DNA of 54,786 nucleotides from positions 1 to 54,786 of the forward strand of contig JALEGB010000056.1 in NCBI GenBank assembly GCA_022760355.1. Direction: 5' to 3'. Positions 34,749-44,999 of this stretch are shown piece by piece; position 1 is the stretch's first letter; the number at the start of each line of letters is the position of its first letter. This stretch comes from Neomegalonema sp. (GTDB taxonomy: Bacteria > Pseudomonadota > Alphaproteobacteria > Rhodobacterales > Rhodobacteraceae). The notes beneath the pieces were generated by a model. The model ran no database searches, had not been told where the DNA came from, and saw nothing but the letters and a program-made list of their open reading frames with translations. The position numbers and the translations under genes were made by a program.

Positions 34749-35169
34749 AAATGGGCTCGTAAAAACGGGCGGTTGTATGTGCGGCGCGGTGCGATATCGG
34801 GCCGAATTGACAACGCGAGAGGTGCTTGCGTGCCATTGCGAGCAATGCCGGCGGCAAAGTGGAAATTTTTGGGCCGCGATTCACGCCCGTGGCGACCTGC
34901 TCGAAATTGATGGCGGCGACGCGTTCGTTTGGCGGCGTTTCAAGCAAACCGAGCGGGGATTTTGCCGGAAATGTGGATCCTTTATTCTCTGGCGCGCGGA
35001 CGGTTCGCCAGATGTTTCGATCGCTGCAGGTTCGCTTGATGACGCCAGCGGTCTGACATTGACGGCGCATATCTTTCTCAGCGAGAAGCCTTCTTATTAT
35101 AAAATTGAACCGGGTGTGGAATGCTTCTCGCGGGATCGCGGGGAGGGGCCGATCGCGCCAGAGGCGTAA
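34738..35169 (+). CDS. GFA-family protein 2
   Basis: 143 aa, a tandem paralogue of the preceding gene. GGCMCGAVRYRAEL, LACHCEQCRRQSGNFW and FCRKCGSFILWRADGS are nearly the same as in copy 1, whereas the C-terminal quarter differs. Cysteine positions for the zinc sites are kept. The start codon lies inside the end of copy 1, so translation is coupled. The pair probably arose by local duplication and may form heteromers; substrate unknown. Confidence 0.9.
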   Translation: MHRENGLVKTGGCMCGAVRYRAELTTREVLACHCEQCRRQSGNFWAAIHARGDLLEIDGGDAFVWRRFKQTERGFCRKCGSFILWRADGSPDVSIAAGSLDDASGLTLTAHIFLSEKPSYYKIEPGVECFSRDRGEGPIAPEA

Positions 35170-35278
35170 TCGGCGATCGCGCCGCGAGCGAGCATCCACT
35201 GCGGCTCTCTCGCGAATCGACTACGCCGCGCTGCTGCGCTATTCGGGACGGCAAAATCGCGAAGGGAGACGAGCGGCG

Positions 35279-36247
35279 ATGGCGATGGAGCAAGGGTTCG
35301 AGCGGGCTGGGCAATCGCTATTTCGAAAGTTTCTCCGCCTGGTGGCGGATGTCGCAATCGCCTCGACGCACAAAAACCTCTCTCATATCGCCGCTGGCGT
35401 CGCCTTCTATATGCTGCTGTCGATCTTCCCGGCCATCGCCGTCGCGCTTTCGATCGCGGGCTTGCTGGGCGGCGTCGGGCAAGAAGCAACATCGCCCTTT
35501 CTGGACGCGATTCGGCCGATTCTTCCCGAGGGCGCGTATGAAATGATGGACGCGCAGGTGCGCACGACCTTGGCGACCGGGGGCTACAAGCTCGGCGGCG
35601 CCGCGGTGGTCAGCTTCGTCATTGCGTTTTGGTCCGCGAGCGCGGCGATGCGCGCATTGATGACAGCAATGTATATCGCATTTCCGGCTGCGCGTGGGAT
35701 CAGCACCTTCTCCTACTACGTGCTGTCCTTTCTCTTTACGCTGGTCGTCATGGCGCTCATCGCCGGGGTGGCCCTGCTCCTGACGGCTTTGCCGCTGATT
35801 TTCGAGGCTTTGCGCAATATCGCCATTGAGCGTGGCGTTGACGTCAACCGCGATCTTTCCTCCACGCTTCAAACCCTGTTTATGGTGTTGATCACCTGCG
35901 CGTCTCTCACGATGGTGTATCGTCTGGGCGCGGCGCGCGGCAAATATGCGTGGCGCGCGGCCTTTCGCGGCGGGGCGCTGGCGACGTTATTTTGGATCGG
36001 CGCCTCCTGGTTGCTGACATTCTATTTCGGCACCGTTGGCGGCCTGACCACGACATACGGCCAGTTTGCGGCCGTCGCCGGTATGATGCTGTGGTTCTGG
36101 CTCTCGGCGCTGATCCTGCTGATCGGCGCAGAGCTCGCCAGCCTTGCGTCGGGCGCGAATGTGTATCGGCGCAATGAGGAGCGTCATCCGGCCGTTGATC
36201 CGACCACCAGCAAACGCGTCAAGCAACGCTTCAATGTGGAAAGCTAA
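35279..36247 (+). CDS. YihY/BrkB-family inner-membrane protein
   Basis: 322 aa integral membrane protein with about six transmembrane segments. FLRLVADVAIASTHKNLSHIAAGVAFYMLLSIFPAIAVALS near the N-terminus and YGQFAAVAGMMLWFWLSALILLIGAELAS near the C-terminus are family hallmarks. The family was once annotated as RNase BN, which was an error; role unknown. ATG 35279 is used, with GGGAGA 11 bases upstream; a second ATG is at 35285. The longer open frame to 35105 overlaps GFA2 and is not favoured. It converges on the MDR gene. Confidence 0.88.
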   Translation: MAMEQGFERAGQSLFRKFLRLVADVAIASTHKNLSHIAAGVAFYMLLSIFPAIAVALSIAGLLGGVGQEATSPFLDAIRPILPEGAYEMMDAQVRTTLATGGYKLGGAAVVSFVIAFWSASAAMRALMTAMYIAFPAARGISTFSYYVLSFLFTLVVMALIAGVALLLTALPLIFEALRNIAIERGVDVNRDLSSTLQTLFMVLITCASLTMVYRLGAARGKYAWRAAFRGGALATLFWIGASWLLTFYFGTVGGLTTTYGQFAAVAGMMLWFWLSALILLIGAELASLASGANVYRRNEERHPAVDPTTSKRVKQRFNVES

Positions 36248-36286
36248 AGGCCAGCGCCGGCGCAGGCGTCCGGCCAAATAGCAGCG

Positions 36287-37285
36287 CTACAGCTCTATGA
36301 GCAGCTTCCCGGTGTTGCCGCCGGCATAAAGCAGCTCGATCGCGCCTGGCGCGGCTTCGGCGCCGTTCAGCCAATGCTCGCGCACTTTCACCTTTCCTTC
36401 GCGCAGCCAGCCTGCGAGCGCGTCCAAAGCCTCATGACGTCTGTCCGCATAGTCGAACGCCAAGAACCCGGTCATCCGCGCGCTCGCCGCCAACAGCTGG
36501 CGATGCACCCGAGGGCCCTGCGGCAGCGGATCCCAATCGGTGATCGCCGCAGTGCCGCAGATCGTAATCCGAGCCCCCTTCGCCAGCCTGGTCATCACGG
36601 CGTCGCTGATCGCGCCGCAGGTATTGTCAAAGTAACAATCGACCCGGTTCGGACAGGCGGCGTCGATCGCATCGATCAGCCCGGGCGCGCGATAGTCGAT
36701 CGCCGCGTCGTATCCGAACTCCTCCAGGCATAGCCGCGCCTTTTCCGCGCCGCCGGCGATTCCGACGGTCCGGCATCCCTTAATTTTGGCGATTTGGCCC
36801 ACCGTCGCGCCTACGGAGCCGGCCGCAGTCGAAACCACCACGGTCTCGCCCGTCTCCGGCGCACAGGCCTCGAGCAGGCCAAAATAGGCGGTAACCCCGG
36901 TCAGCCCCAACACGCCCAACGCGTAGGAAGGCGGCAGGTCCGAATAGGTGAACTTGCCATCGAGGTTCGAACCGTCGCTGACCGCGAAACGGCTCCATCC
37001 CAACATCCCCGAAACAATATCGCCGGGTCGATAATCGGGGCGCCGCGATTCGACGACCTCCCCGACCGCAAAGCCCCGCATCGGATCCCCGATGGCGACC
37101 GGCGGCAGATAGTTCGGCGCGTCATTCGCCCAACCTCTTTGCGCCGGATCGACCGACCAAGCCTGCGCCTGCACCAACAGCTGCCCCGCCTCGAGGCTGG
37201 GCAGCGGGCGGTCTTCGATCGCGAAATGGCGCGCTGTCGGCACGCCTTTGGGACGCTCAATAAGAATGGCGGAGGGATTCCGCAT
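36287..37285 (-). CDS. Zinc-free medium-chain NADP-dependent oxidoreductase
   Basis: 332 aa MDR-superfamily reductase of the leukotriene B4 dehydrogenase / CurA type. SVDPAQRGWAND, GDPMRGFAVGEVVESRRPDYRPGD, LGVLGLTGVTAYFGL and the dinucleotide motif AAGSVGATVGQIAKIKGCRTVGIAGG are typical. No catalytic zinc cysteines are seen. Members reduce alpha,beta-unsaturated ketones or aldehydes with NADPH. ATG 37285 with AGGGAAG about 8 bases upstream is preferred over the in-frame start at 37330. Confidence 0.88.
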   Translation of the reverse strand: MRNPSAILIERPKGVPTARHFAIEDRPLPSLEAGQLLVQAQAWSVDPAQRGWANDAPNYLPPVAIGDPMRGFAVGEVVESRRPDYRPGDIVSGMLGWSRFAVSDGSNLDGKFTYSDLPPSYALGVLGLTGVTAYFGLLEACAPETGETVVVSTAAGSVGATVGQIAKIKGCRTVGIAGGAEKARLCLEEFGYDAAIDYRAPGLIDAIDAACPNRVDCYFDNTCGAISDAVMTRLAKGARITICGTAAITDWDPLPQGPRVHRQLLAASARMTGFLAFDYADRRHEALDALAGWLREGKVKVREHWLNGAEAAPGAIELLYAGGNTGKLLIEL

Positions 37286-37373
37286 CGGCTGTCTTCCCTG
37301 TTTCGTTGTTCGCGAAACAAGTTGAGGCACATATTAAGCCGCGCTTCTATCGCGCCGCGCGCCAGCCCGCCGG

Positions 37374-38699
37374 TTATTTTTGCTTGGGCAGCAACGGCAT
37401 CAGCTCGGACATATCAGGCCCGCGCTCCCGCCCTGTCAGCGCTTTGCGCAGCGGCATGAACAGCTGCTTGCCTTTGCGGCCCGTCTTCTCCTTGACCGCC
37501 CCCGTCCAGTTTTTCCAACTCTCGCCATTCCACGGCTGGGCAGGCAGCAATTCCATCGCCTCGGCGACAAACGCCTCATCGCCCTCGGCGATGAGCGGCT
37601 CAGCGCCCTTCTGCACCAGCTCAATCCACTCGGCGACATCGGCGAACAGCTCAACATTGCCTTGAACGGCGGCCCAGAATTTCTTGGTTTTGCTCTTCGG
37701 CAAGCCAGCTTCGACCAAGCGGTCATGCACCGCCTCAACCGGCAGCAGATGCAAGGTCTTCGCGTTGAGTTGCCGCAGCTCCTCAACGTCAAAGCGCGCC
37801 GGCGCCCGCCCGAATCGCGTTACGTCAAAGCCTTCAACAACCTCCGCCATTGCGGCTCGCGGCTCGATCGGGTCGGAGGCGCCCAAGCGCGCCATGAACG
37901 CTGTCAGGGCGAGCGCCTCATACCCTTCCTCGCGCAGCCCGCCCAAAGTCAGAGATCCCAACCGTTTGGACAGCGCTTCACCATCCGGGCCGACCAGCAG
38001 CGAATGATGCGCGAAGTTCGGCACAGCATACCCAAGCGAGCGAATCATCTGGATCTGCGTCGCCGTGTTGGTCACGTGATCCTCGCCCCGCACCACATGG
38101 GTCACGCCCATCTCGGCGTCGTCCACCACGGAACAGGGCGTGTAGAGATAGTTGCCATCCTCTCGGATCAGCACCGGGTCCGACACGGAGCCGCAATCCA
38201 CATGGGTATGGCCGCGAATCAGGTCGTCCCACTCCACGCGCTCCTGATCAAGTTTGAAGCGCCAATGCGGCCGGCGGCCCTCTTCCTCATAGGCTTTCTT
38301 TTGGGCGTCGGTAAGCTCCAACGCCGCCCGATCATAGACAGGGGGCCTGCCCATTGACAGTTGACGCTTTCGCCGCAGCTCGAGCTCGGTTTGCGTCTCG
38401 TAGCACGCGTAGAGCCGCCCCATCTCGCGCCATTTGTCGGCCGCCGCATGGTAGCGCTCCAACCGCTCAGACTGCCGTTCGAACCGATCCCAATGCAGCC
38501 CGAGCCATTCAAGATCACGCTTGGCGGCGTCCACGAACTCTTCTTTGGAGCGCTCCGGATCCGTATCGTCGATCCTCAGAATAAACTCGCCGCCCTGTTT
38601 CTTCGCCGTGAGATAGCTCAACAGCGCAGCGCGAAGATTGCCAATATGTAGGTAGCCGGTCGGCGATGGGGCAAAACGGGTTGTGACGGTGTTCGACAT
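37374..38699 (-). CDS. gltX: Glutamyl-tRNA synthetase, short GltX2 type
   Basis: 441 aa class I synthetase. RFAPSPTGYLHIGNLRAALLSYL holds the HIGH-type motif (HIGN), and EALSKRLGSLTLGGLREEGYEA replaces the classic KMSKS loop. Many alphaproteobacteria carry two GltX proteins; the shorter form with LSKRLGS is usually the second one, sometimes with altered tRNA preference, so it may glutamylate a restricted tRNA set. A second gltX would then be elsewhere. ATG 38699 is used; ribosome site weak. It lies 107 bases behind nadE. Confidence 0.93.
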   Translation of the reverse strand: MSNTVTTRFAPSPTGYLHIGNLRAALLSYLTAKKQGGEFILRIDDTDPERSKEEFVDAAKRDLEWLGLHWDRFERQSERLERYHAAADKWREMGRLYACYETQTELELRRKRQLSMGRPPVYDRAALELTDAQKKAYEEEGRRPHWRFKLDQERVEWDDLIRGHTHVDCGSVSDPVLIREDGNYLYTPCSVVDDAEMGVTHVVRGEDHVTNTATQIQMIRSLGYAVPNFAHHSLLVGPDGEALSKRLGSLTLGGLREEGYEALALTAFMARLGASDPIEPRAAMAEVVEGFDVTRFGRAPARFDVEELRQLNAKTLHLLPVEAVHDRLVEAGLPKSKTKKFWAAVQGNVELFADVAEWIELVQKGAEPLIAEGDEAFVAEAMELLPAQPWNGESWKNWTGAVKEKTGRKGKQLFMPLRKALTGRERGPDMSELMPLLPKQK

Positions 38700-38806
38700 C
38701 AGGATCTCGATTCGGGCGGCCGATAGGCGGCGCAAGGACGAGCGGCAGGGCTACGCCTTTCAACAGCGCAGCGCAACCGCGGCCGTGGACGACGCGCCCT
38801 CCGGGG

Positions 38807-40501
38807 TCAGCCCTTGAACCGATTGGTGAGCGGGTATCGACGCTCTAGCCAAAATGCGCGCGGGCTCAGCTTCGGTCCGGGCGCGCTTTGAAAGCGCTTA
38901 TATTCGGAGCTGCGCAGCAACCACGCCACTCGCTCCACCGTTTCCTTCTCATACCCGTCCTCTATGAGCTGTTCGGTGGTGCGGTCGAGCTCAATCATCC
39001 CTTCCAGGATGGCGTCCAGCACGTCATAGGGCGGCAGGCTGTCCTCATCTTTTTGGTCAGCGCGCAGTTCCGCCGATGGCGGCTTATCAATCACCCGCTC
39101 CGGGATCACGGCGCCCGACGGCGCGTTCATCCAGGGGCGATGATGGGCGTTACGCCAGCGGCAAACCGCAAAAACCCTTGTTTTATATAGATCTTTAAGT
39201 GGGTTATACGCGCCACACATGTCGCCATACAGCGTCGCATAGCCAACCGCGACCTCTGACTTGTTGCCGGTCGACAGCAAGAGCGCCCCGGTCTTATTGG
39301 ACAGCGCCATCAACAGAAGCCCGCGCATCCGAGACTGAATGTTTTCCTCGGTCACGTCGGGCGCCGCGCCGGCAAACAGGGGCGCCAGCGCCGCTTCGGC
39401 CGCCGCCACCGGGGCCGAGATCTTTATTTCATCCAGCTGGACGCCGAGCCGCGCCGCAACGTCCGCCGCGTCTTCCAGACTTTCGTCACTGGTGAATTGC
39501 GACGGCAGCATCACGCAGCGCAGATTCTCCGGCCCCAGCGCATCGGCCGCGACCGCCGCCGTCAGCGCGCTGTCAATGCCGCCGGACAGCCCCAGCAGCG
39601 CGGTCTGCGCGCCATTTTTCCGCCAGTACGCGCGCACGGCCTCCACCATTGCGCGGTACTCCATCTCCGCATGTGGTGGCTGAAGCGCCTTGTCCCCCTC
39701 CTCCGCGCGCCACCCTGCGCCGTCCTGGACGAAATCAACCACCATCCGGGCCGGATCAAAGAACGCCGCCGACGCCGCCAGCGCGCCGCCAGGGTTGAGG
39801 CAGAAGCTGCCGCCGTCGAAAACCTGATCATCCTGCGCGCCGGCCAGATTTACGTAGAGCAACGGCAGGTCCGTCTCGACCACCCGCGCCACCATGTTCT
39901 GTATGCGTTCGTCATCATGCTTGAAGCGGGCGAAGGGCGATCCGTTGATCACAAACAGCATCTCCGCGCCGCTTTCGAGCAAGGTTTCCGCCGGCTCTTC
40001 CCACCAGGCGTCCTCGCAAACCAACAGCCCCACCCGGACGCCGCCGATCTCCACCGGTCCTTGCGGCGGCGCCGGCGTAAACAGACGCATCTCATCAAAA
40101 ACACCGTTATTGGGCAGATACTGCTTGCGCACGACGGCGCGGCGGGCGCCTTCGTCAAAAATATATGCCGCATTATACCGCACGCCGTCGGCGCGCTCAG
40201 GCGCGCCAACAATCAAGGCTGGCGTTCCGTCTTTCGCAGTTTCTGCTTGCAGCATCGCGAGCGCCTGATCGCACCGATCCAAAAAACCAGGCTTCAAGAT
40301 CAAATCCTGCGCTTGATACCCGGTCAAAACCATCTCCGGCGTCACGAGCGCCTGAACGCCCTGCGCACGCGCCCACTCCAGCGCGTCGCGCACAAGCTCG
40401 GCATTGCCGTCAATATCTCCAACAATCGGATCAATTTGGGCGACAGCCACGCGGAAGCGCTCTGGCTGGCCGTTACGGGCGGCCGAATTTTGGGTGGTCA
40501 A
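38807..40501 (-). CDS. nadE: Glutamine-dependent NAD+ synthase
   Basis: 564 aa two-domain enzyme making NAD+ from deamido-NAD+, ATP and glutamine. The N-terminal nitrilase-like glutaminase has the Glu-Lys-Cys triad: TPEMVLTGYQ, VRKQYLPNNGVFDE and LLVCEDAWWEEP. The C-terminal synthetase has the PP-loop GLSGGIDSALTAAVAADAL, LLSTGNKSEVAVGY and YKRFQSAPGPKLS. The start is TTG with GGAG 8 bases upstream; an ATG close by is out of frame. Confidence 0.95.
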   Translation of the reverse strand: MTTQNSAARNGQPERFRVAVAQIDPIVGDIDGNAELVRDALEWARAQGVQALVTPEMVLTGYQAQDLILKPGFLDRCDQALAMLQAETAKDGTPALIVGAPERADGVRYNAAYIFDEGARRAVVRKQYLPNNGVFDEMRLFTPAPPQGPVEIGGVRVGLLVCEDAWWEEPAETLLESGAEMLFVINGSPFARFKHDDERIQNMVARVVETDLPLLYVNLAGAQDDQVFDGGSFCLNPGGALAASAAFFDPARMVVDFVQDGAGWRAEEGDKALQPPHAEMEYRAMVEAVRAYWRKNGAQTALLGLSGGIDSALTAAVAADALGPENLRCVMLPSQFTSDESLEDAADVAARLGVQLDEIKISAPVAAAEAALAPLFAGAAPDVTEENIQSRMRGLLLMALSNKTGALLLSTGNKSEVAVGYATLYGDMCGAYNPLKDLYKTRVFAVCRWRNAHHRPWMNAPSGAVIPERVIDKPPSAELRADQKDEDSLPPYDVLDAILEGMIELDRTTEQLIEDGYEKETVERVAWLLRSSEYKRFQSAPGPKLSPRAFWLERRYPLTNRFKG

Positions 40502-40803
40502 AGGCAGGTCTCCATCCTTAACCGAAGGGGCGCGCTTCGCTTGTTCCGCGAAAATGAGGCCTCGTCGAGCACAAACCTACGCGTTCTATAACGATTGTGC
40601 GACGCGCCTTCACCCCGCGGCGCACAGCCTGTTGCGCCGAACGACGTGAAAATTTACAAGCCTGGTTGGGTCAAGCGAAGCGGAGCGTGTTGTCTAGGGG
40701 CGACGCCGTTCTTGGACCCGCAATCTTGGCCGGGCGTTTACGCTGGTCACGCCGCATGCTGGGCGGTAGCGCGGCTCCGCGCCATTAGTACGAGGGATTT
40801 TTG
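40502..40803. promoter_or_regulatory. Divergent spacer between nadE and the MORN gene
   Basis: A 302-base spacer that should hold both promoters. Small open frames in it lack ribosome sites. No clear operator, riboswitch or terminator is visible. Confidence 0.35.
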
Positions 40804-41670
40804 ATGACCCGGTCTCGTATCGCACGTCACTTGCGCAACAGCGCAGCTATTCTATTCACCGCGGCCGCCTTCGCCGCAGCGCTGGAGACGCCGGCCGCCC
40901 TCGCCCAAAGCGGTGAGAAAAAAGCCGGCGATAAGGACTTCAAGGGCGACGGCCGTGAAGTCTACGACAATGGCGGCGTGTATGAAGGCGAGTTCAAGGA
41001 CGGCAAACAACACGGTAAGGGCACCTTCCGACTGCCAGACGGTTACGAGTATACCGGCGACTGGTTCGAAGGTCAGATCACCGGCAAAGGCATTGCGAAA
41101 TACGCCAACGGCGCCGTTTACGACGGCGAGTTTCTAGATGGCGCGCCGCATGGCACCGGCACGATCAAATACGCTGACGGCGGCGAGTATACCGGCCAGT
41201 GGAAACACGGCGTGATCCACGGCAAAGGCGTCGCCCGTTACGCCAACGGCATTGTCTATGATGGCGAGTTCAAGGACTCGACCCATCACGGCGCGGGCAA
41301 AATGACTGCGCCAAACAAATACAGCTATGAAGGTGAATGGCGGGACGGGCTGCAGCATGGCAAAGGCAAAGCCGTGTATCCCGATGGCGCCATTTATGTC
41401 GGCGACTTCAAACGCGGCTTCCGCGACGGAATCGGCACGATCACCTTCCCGGACGACTTCTCCTTCACCGGCGCGTGGAAAGAAGGCCAAATTCACGGCA
41501 AAGGTCGGGCGAAATACCCGAATGGCGACATTTACGAGGGTGAGTTCCGGGACGGCAAACGCCACGGTTTCGGTACGATGAAATACGCCGATGGCGCGCA
41601 ATATCGCGGTTATTGGGTTCGCGACAAGCGCGGCTCCAAGGAAGAAGCTGAACGAACGGCGACCGAGTAG
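40804..41670 (+). CDS. Secreted MORN-repeat protein
   Basis: 288 aa. A signal peptide (residues 1-35, ending near TPAALAQS) is followed by nine 23-residue MORN units and a partial tenth, from GGVYEGEFKDGKQHGKGTF to GAQYRGYW. Each unit has the YxGEFxDGxxHGxGxxxYxD pattern; units 5 and 8 are the most degenerate. MORN repeats form an open beta-sheet that binds lipid head groups or proteins, so it may scaffold components at the membrane. Precise partner unknown. GAGGG lies 7 bases before the ATG. Confidence 0.9.
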   Translation: MTRSRIARHLRNSAAILFTAAAFAAALETPAALAQSGEKKAGDKDFKGDGREVYDNGGVYEGEFKDGKQHGKGTFRLPDGYEYTGDWFEGQITGKGIAKYANGAVYDGEFLDGAPHGTGTIKYADGGEYTGQWKHGVIHGKGVARYANGIVYDGEFKDSTHHGAGKMTAPNKYSYEGEWRDGLQHGKGKAVYPDGAIYVGDFKRGFRDGIGTITFPDDFSFTGAWKEGQIHGKGRAKYPNGDIYEGEFRDGKRHGFGTMKYADGAQYRGYWVRDKRGSKEEAERTATE

Positions 41671-41844
41671 CCCGGCCGCACGGCGGCGCGGTTCCGAACG
41701 TCGACAAGATTGCTGCTTGAGACGTGCTTAAGAGCGCGTTAGTACATCGGCGTCACAGTCGTCGCCGCGTCGCTTCGGCGGGGCGCTTATCATGGCGAAG
41801 AAGGTCGGCGCGTCGCGCGCCGCCGCGCCAGCACGGAGTTGAGA

Positions 41845-41892
41845 ATGGCTGACCTGGCCCGGAGTGCGCTACTTCTCCTTAGTCGCCCCTGA
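41845..41892 (+). CDS. leuL: leuA leader peptide (ribosome-stalling, Leu-rich)
   Basis: 15 aa: MADLARSALLLLSRP, then TGA. GGAG stands 6 bases before the ATG. Five of fifteen residues are Leu, with four in a row (CTA CTT CTC CTT), and the peptide ends 134 bases before leuA. This is the classic set-up for attenuation by leucyl-tRNA supply. The stop codon falls inside the first of two overlapping hairpins (see the 41886-41944 entry). Confidence 0.75.
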   Translation: MADLARSALLLLSRP

Positions 41893-41944
41893 GCGCGTCG
41901 ATCCCCCGGCGGCGCGCGGTCAGGGGTGAAACGACCCTCCGCGC
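41886..41944 (+). promoter_or_regulatory. leuA attenuator: two mutually exclusive hairpins
   Basis: Stem 1: CCCCTGA (41886-41892) with TCAGGGG (41920-41926), extended by GCGCG (41893-41897) with CGCGC (41913-41917). Stem 2: GCGCGG (41914-41919) with CCGCGC (41939-41944), extended by AGGGGT with ACCCT. Both use 41913-41927, so only one can form. A ribosome paused on the Leu run would cover the 5' arm of stem 1 and free stem 2. I do not see a downstream terminator with a T-run, so whether stem 1 terminates or the control is by another route is open. Confidence 0.6.
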
Positions 41945-42026
41945 CCGATCCTGGGCCCATGGTCATCGATGCGTCCGCCGGTCTCACAGCCAATAGAACG
42001 ACAACTCTGACTGGGACTTTCCGACA

Positions 42027-43589
42027 ATGACGGATTCCACGCCTACGCCGACCGCAATTGCGGACGATCGCGTATTTATTTTTGACACGACAATGCGCGA
42101 CGGCGAGCAATCGCCAGGCGCTTCCATGACGCTGGATGAGAAGATCAAAATTGGCCGGCTTCTCGATGAAATGGGCGTCGATGTAATTGAAGCAGGCTTT
42201 CCAATCGCCTCCGATGGTGATTTCGAAGCGGTAACCGAGGTGGCCCGTATCGTCGAAAATGCGATCGTGTGCGGCCTGGCGCGCGCGGCCTCAGCCGATA
42301 TCGAGCGGTGTTGGGAGGCGGTTCAGCACGCGAAGCAACCTCGGATCCACACCTTCATCGGCACTTCACCGCTGCATCGCGAGCATCAGCTGTCGATGAC
42401 GAAGGATCAGGTGCTGGCGAAGATTGAAAGCAGTGTTTCGCTGGCCCGCAGCCTCTGTGAGGATGTCCAGTGGTCGCCAATGGATGCGACACGGACGGAG
42501 ACGGACTATTTGGTTGAGACCGTCGCGCTGGCGGTGAAGTGCGGCGCCACCACGATCAACATTCCGGATACTGTGGGCTACGCTGTGCCCGGCGAAAGCG
42601 CCGAAACGATCCGGATGCTGCGCGAGCGTGTGGAAGGCGCGGAAAATGTCCGTTTTTCAACGCATTGCCACAATGATCTTGGGATGGCCACCGCCAATTC
42701 CCTCGCGGCGGTCGCCGCCGGCGCGCGTCAGGTGGAATGCACGATCAACGGACTGGGCGAGCGCGCCGGAAACGCGGCGCTGGAAGAGATCGCCATGGCG
42801 CTGAAAGTGCGCGCCGACGCCATGCCGTTTAAAACCGGCATCGACACCACTCGGCTGATGGCGGCGTCGCGTCTGGTTGCAACAGTCACCGGCTTTCCAG
42901 TGCAGTTCAACAAAGCGATCGTGGGCAAGAACGCCTTCGCGCATGAATCAGGCATTCACCAAGACGGCATGCTGAAACATGCCGAGACGTTTGAAATTAT
43001 GCGTCCGGAAGATGTCGGCCTGACAAAATCCGATCTCGTGATGGGCAAGCACTCGGGGCGGCATGCTTTCAAGGATAAGCTGCAATCCTTGGGCTATGAG
43101 CTGGGCGACAATGCGCTGAATGACGCTTTCGTGCGCTTCAAAAGCTTGGCTGACCGCAAAAAAGAGATCTATGACGAGGATATCGTCGCGTTGCTGGATG
43201 ATGCTGGCACTTTTGCAGCGCATGATCACATCCAGCTGGAGCGTCTCGCCGTTTCATGTGGTACGGACGGCCCGCCTACCGTCGAACTCACGCTGATTAT
43301 CGGCGGAGAGCAGCAAAGCACGACGGCGACGGGCGACGGTCCGGTGGACGCAGCCTTCAACGCGGTGAAAGCCTTGTTCGCTCATCAGGCGCGGCTTGAA
43401 TTGTATCAGGTGCACGCCGTTACGGCGGGAACCGACGCGCAAGCTGAGGTTACCGTCCGCCTGAATGAAAGCGACAAGATCGTCACGGGCTATTCCAGCC
43501 ACACCGATACGATGGTCGCGTCCGTGCGCGCATACGTCAACGCGCTCAACAAGCTGTTGGTTCGCAGGGAAAAAAATAAACCCGCATAA
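42027..43589 (+). CDS. leuA: 2-isopropylmalate synthase
   Basis: 520 aa. Condenses acetyl-CoA and 2-oxoisovalerate, the first committed step of leucine synthesis. FDTTMRDGEQSPGASM, DVIEAGFPIAS, NIPDTVGYA and FSTHCHNDLGMATANSLAAV (metal-binding His residues) are in the TIM barrel, followed by GTINGLGERAGN-like CTINGLGERAGN. GKNAFAHESGIHQDGMLK lies in the linker, and the C-terminal Leu-binding regulatory domain follows. The ribosome site is weak (GGGAC), fitting a gene with tight leader control. A leader peptide and hairpins precede it. cimA, the related citramalate enzyme, is at 30894. Confidence 0.97.
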   Translation: MTDSTPTPTAIADDRVFIFDTTMRDGEQSPGASMTLDEKIKIGRLLDEMGVDVIEAGFPIASDGDFEAVTEVARIVENAIVCGLARAASADIERCWEAVQHAKQPRIHTFIGTSPLHREHQLSMTKDQVLAKIESSVSLARSLCEDVQWSPMDATRTETDYLVETVALAVKCGATTINIPDTVGYAVPGESAETIRMLRERVEGAENVRFSTHCHNDLGMATANSLAAVAAGARQVECTINGLGERAGNAALEEIAMALKVRADAMPFKTGIDTTRLMAASRLVATVTGFPVQFNKAIVGKNAFAHESGIHQDGMLKHAETFEIMRPEDVGLTKSDLVMGKHSGRHAFKDKLQSLGYELGDNALNDAFVRFKSLADRKKEIYDEDIVALLDDAGTFAAHDHIQLERLAVSCGTDGPPTVELTLIIGGEQQSTTATGDGPVDAAFNAVKALFAHQARLELYQVHAVTAGTDAQAEVTVRLNESDKIVTGYSSHTDTMVASVRAYVNALNKLLVRREKNKPA

Positions 43590-44953
<1,364 letters not shown>

Positions 44954-44999
44954 GCGAGGCCCTGTTTGCGTGGGGTCTGAATAGGGAGGCGAAGGCGGG

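Noticed and set aside
39497-40591. 364-codon open frame opposite nadE
   Set aside because: Antisense shadow; no motif or ribosome site.
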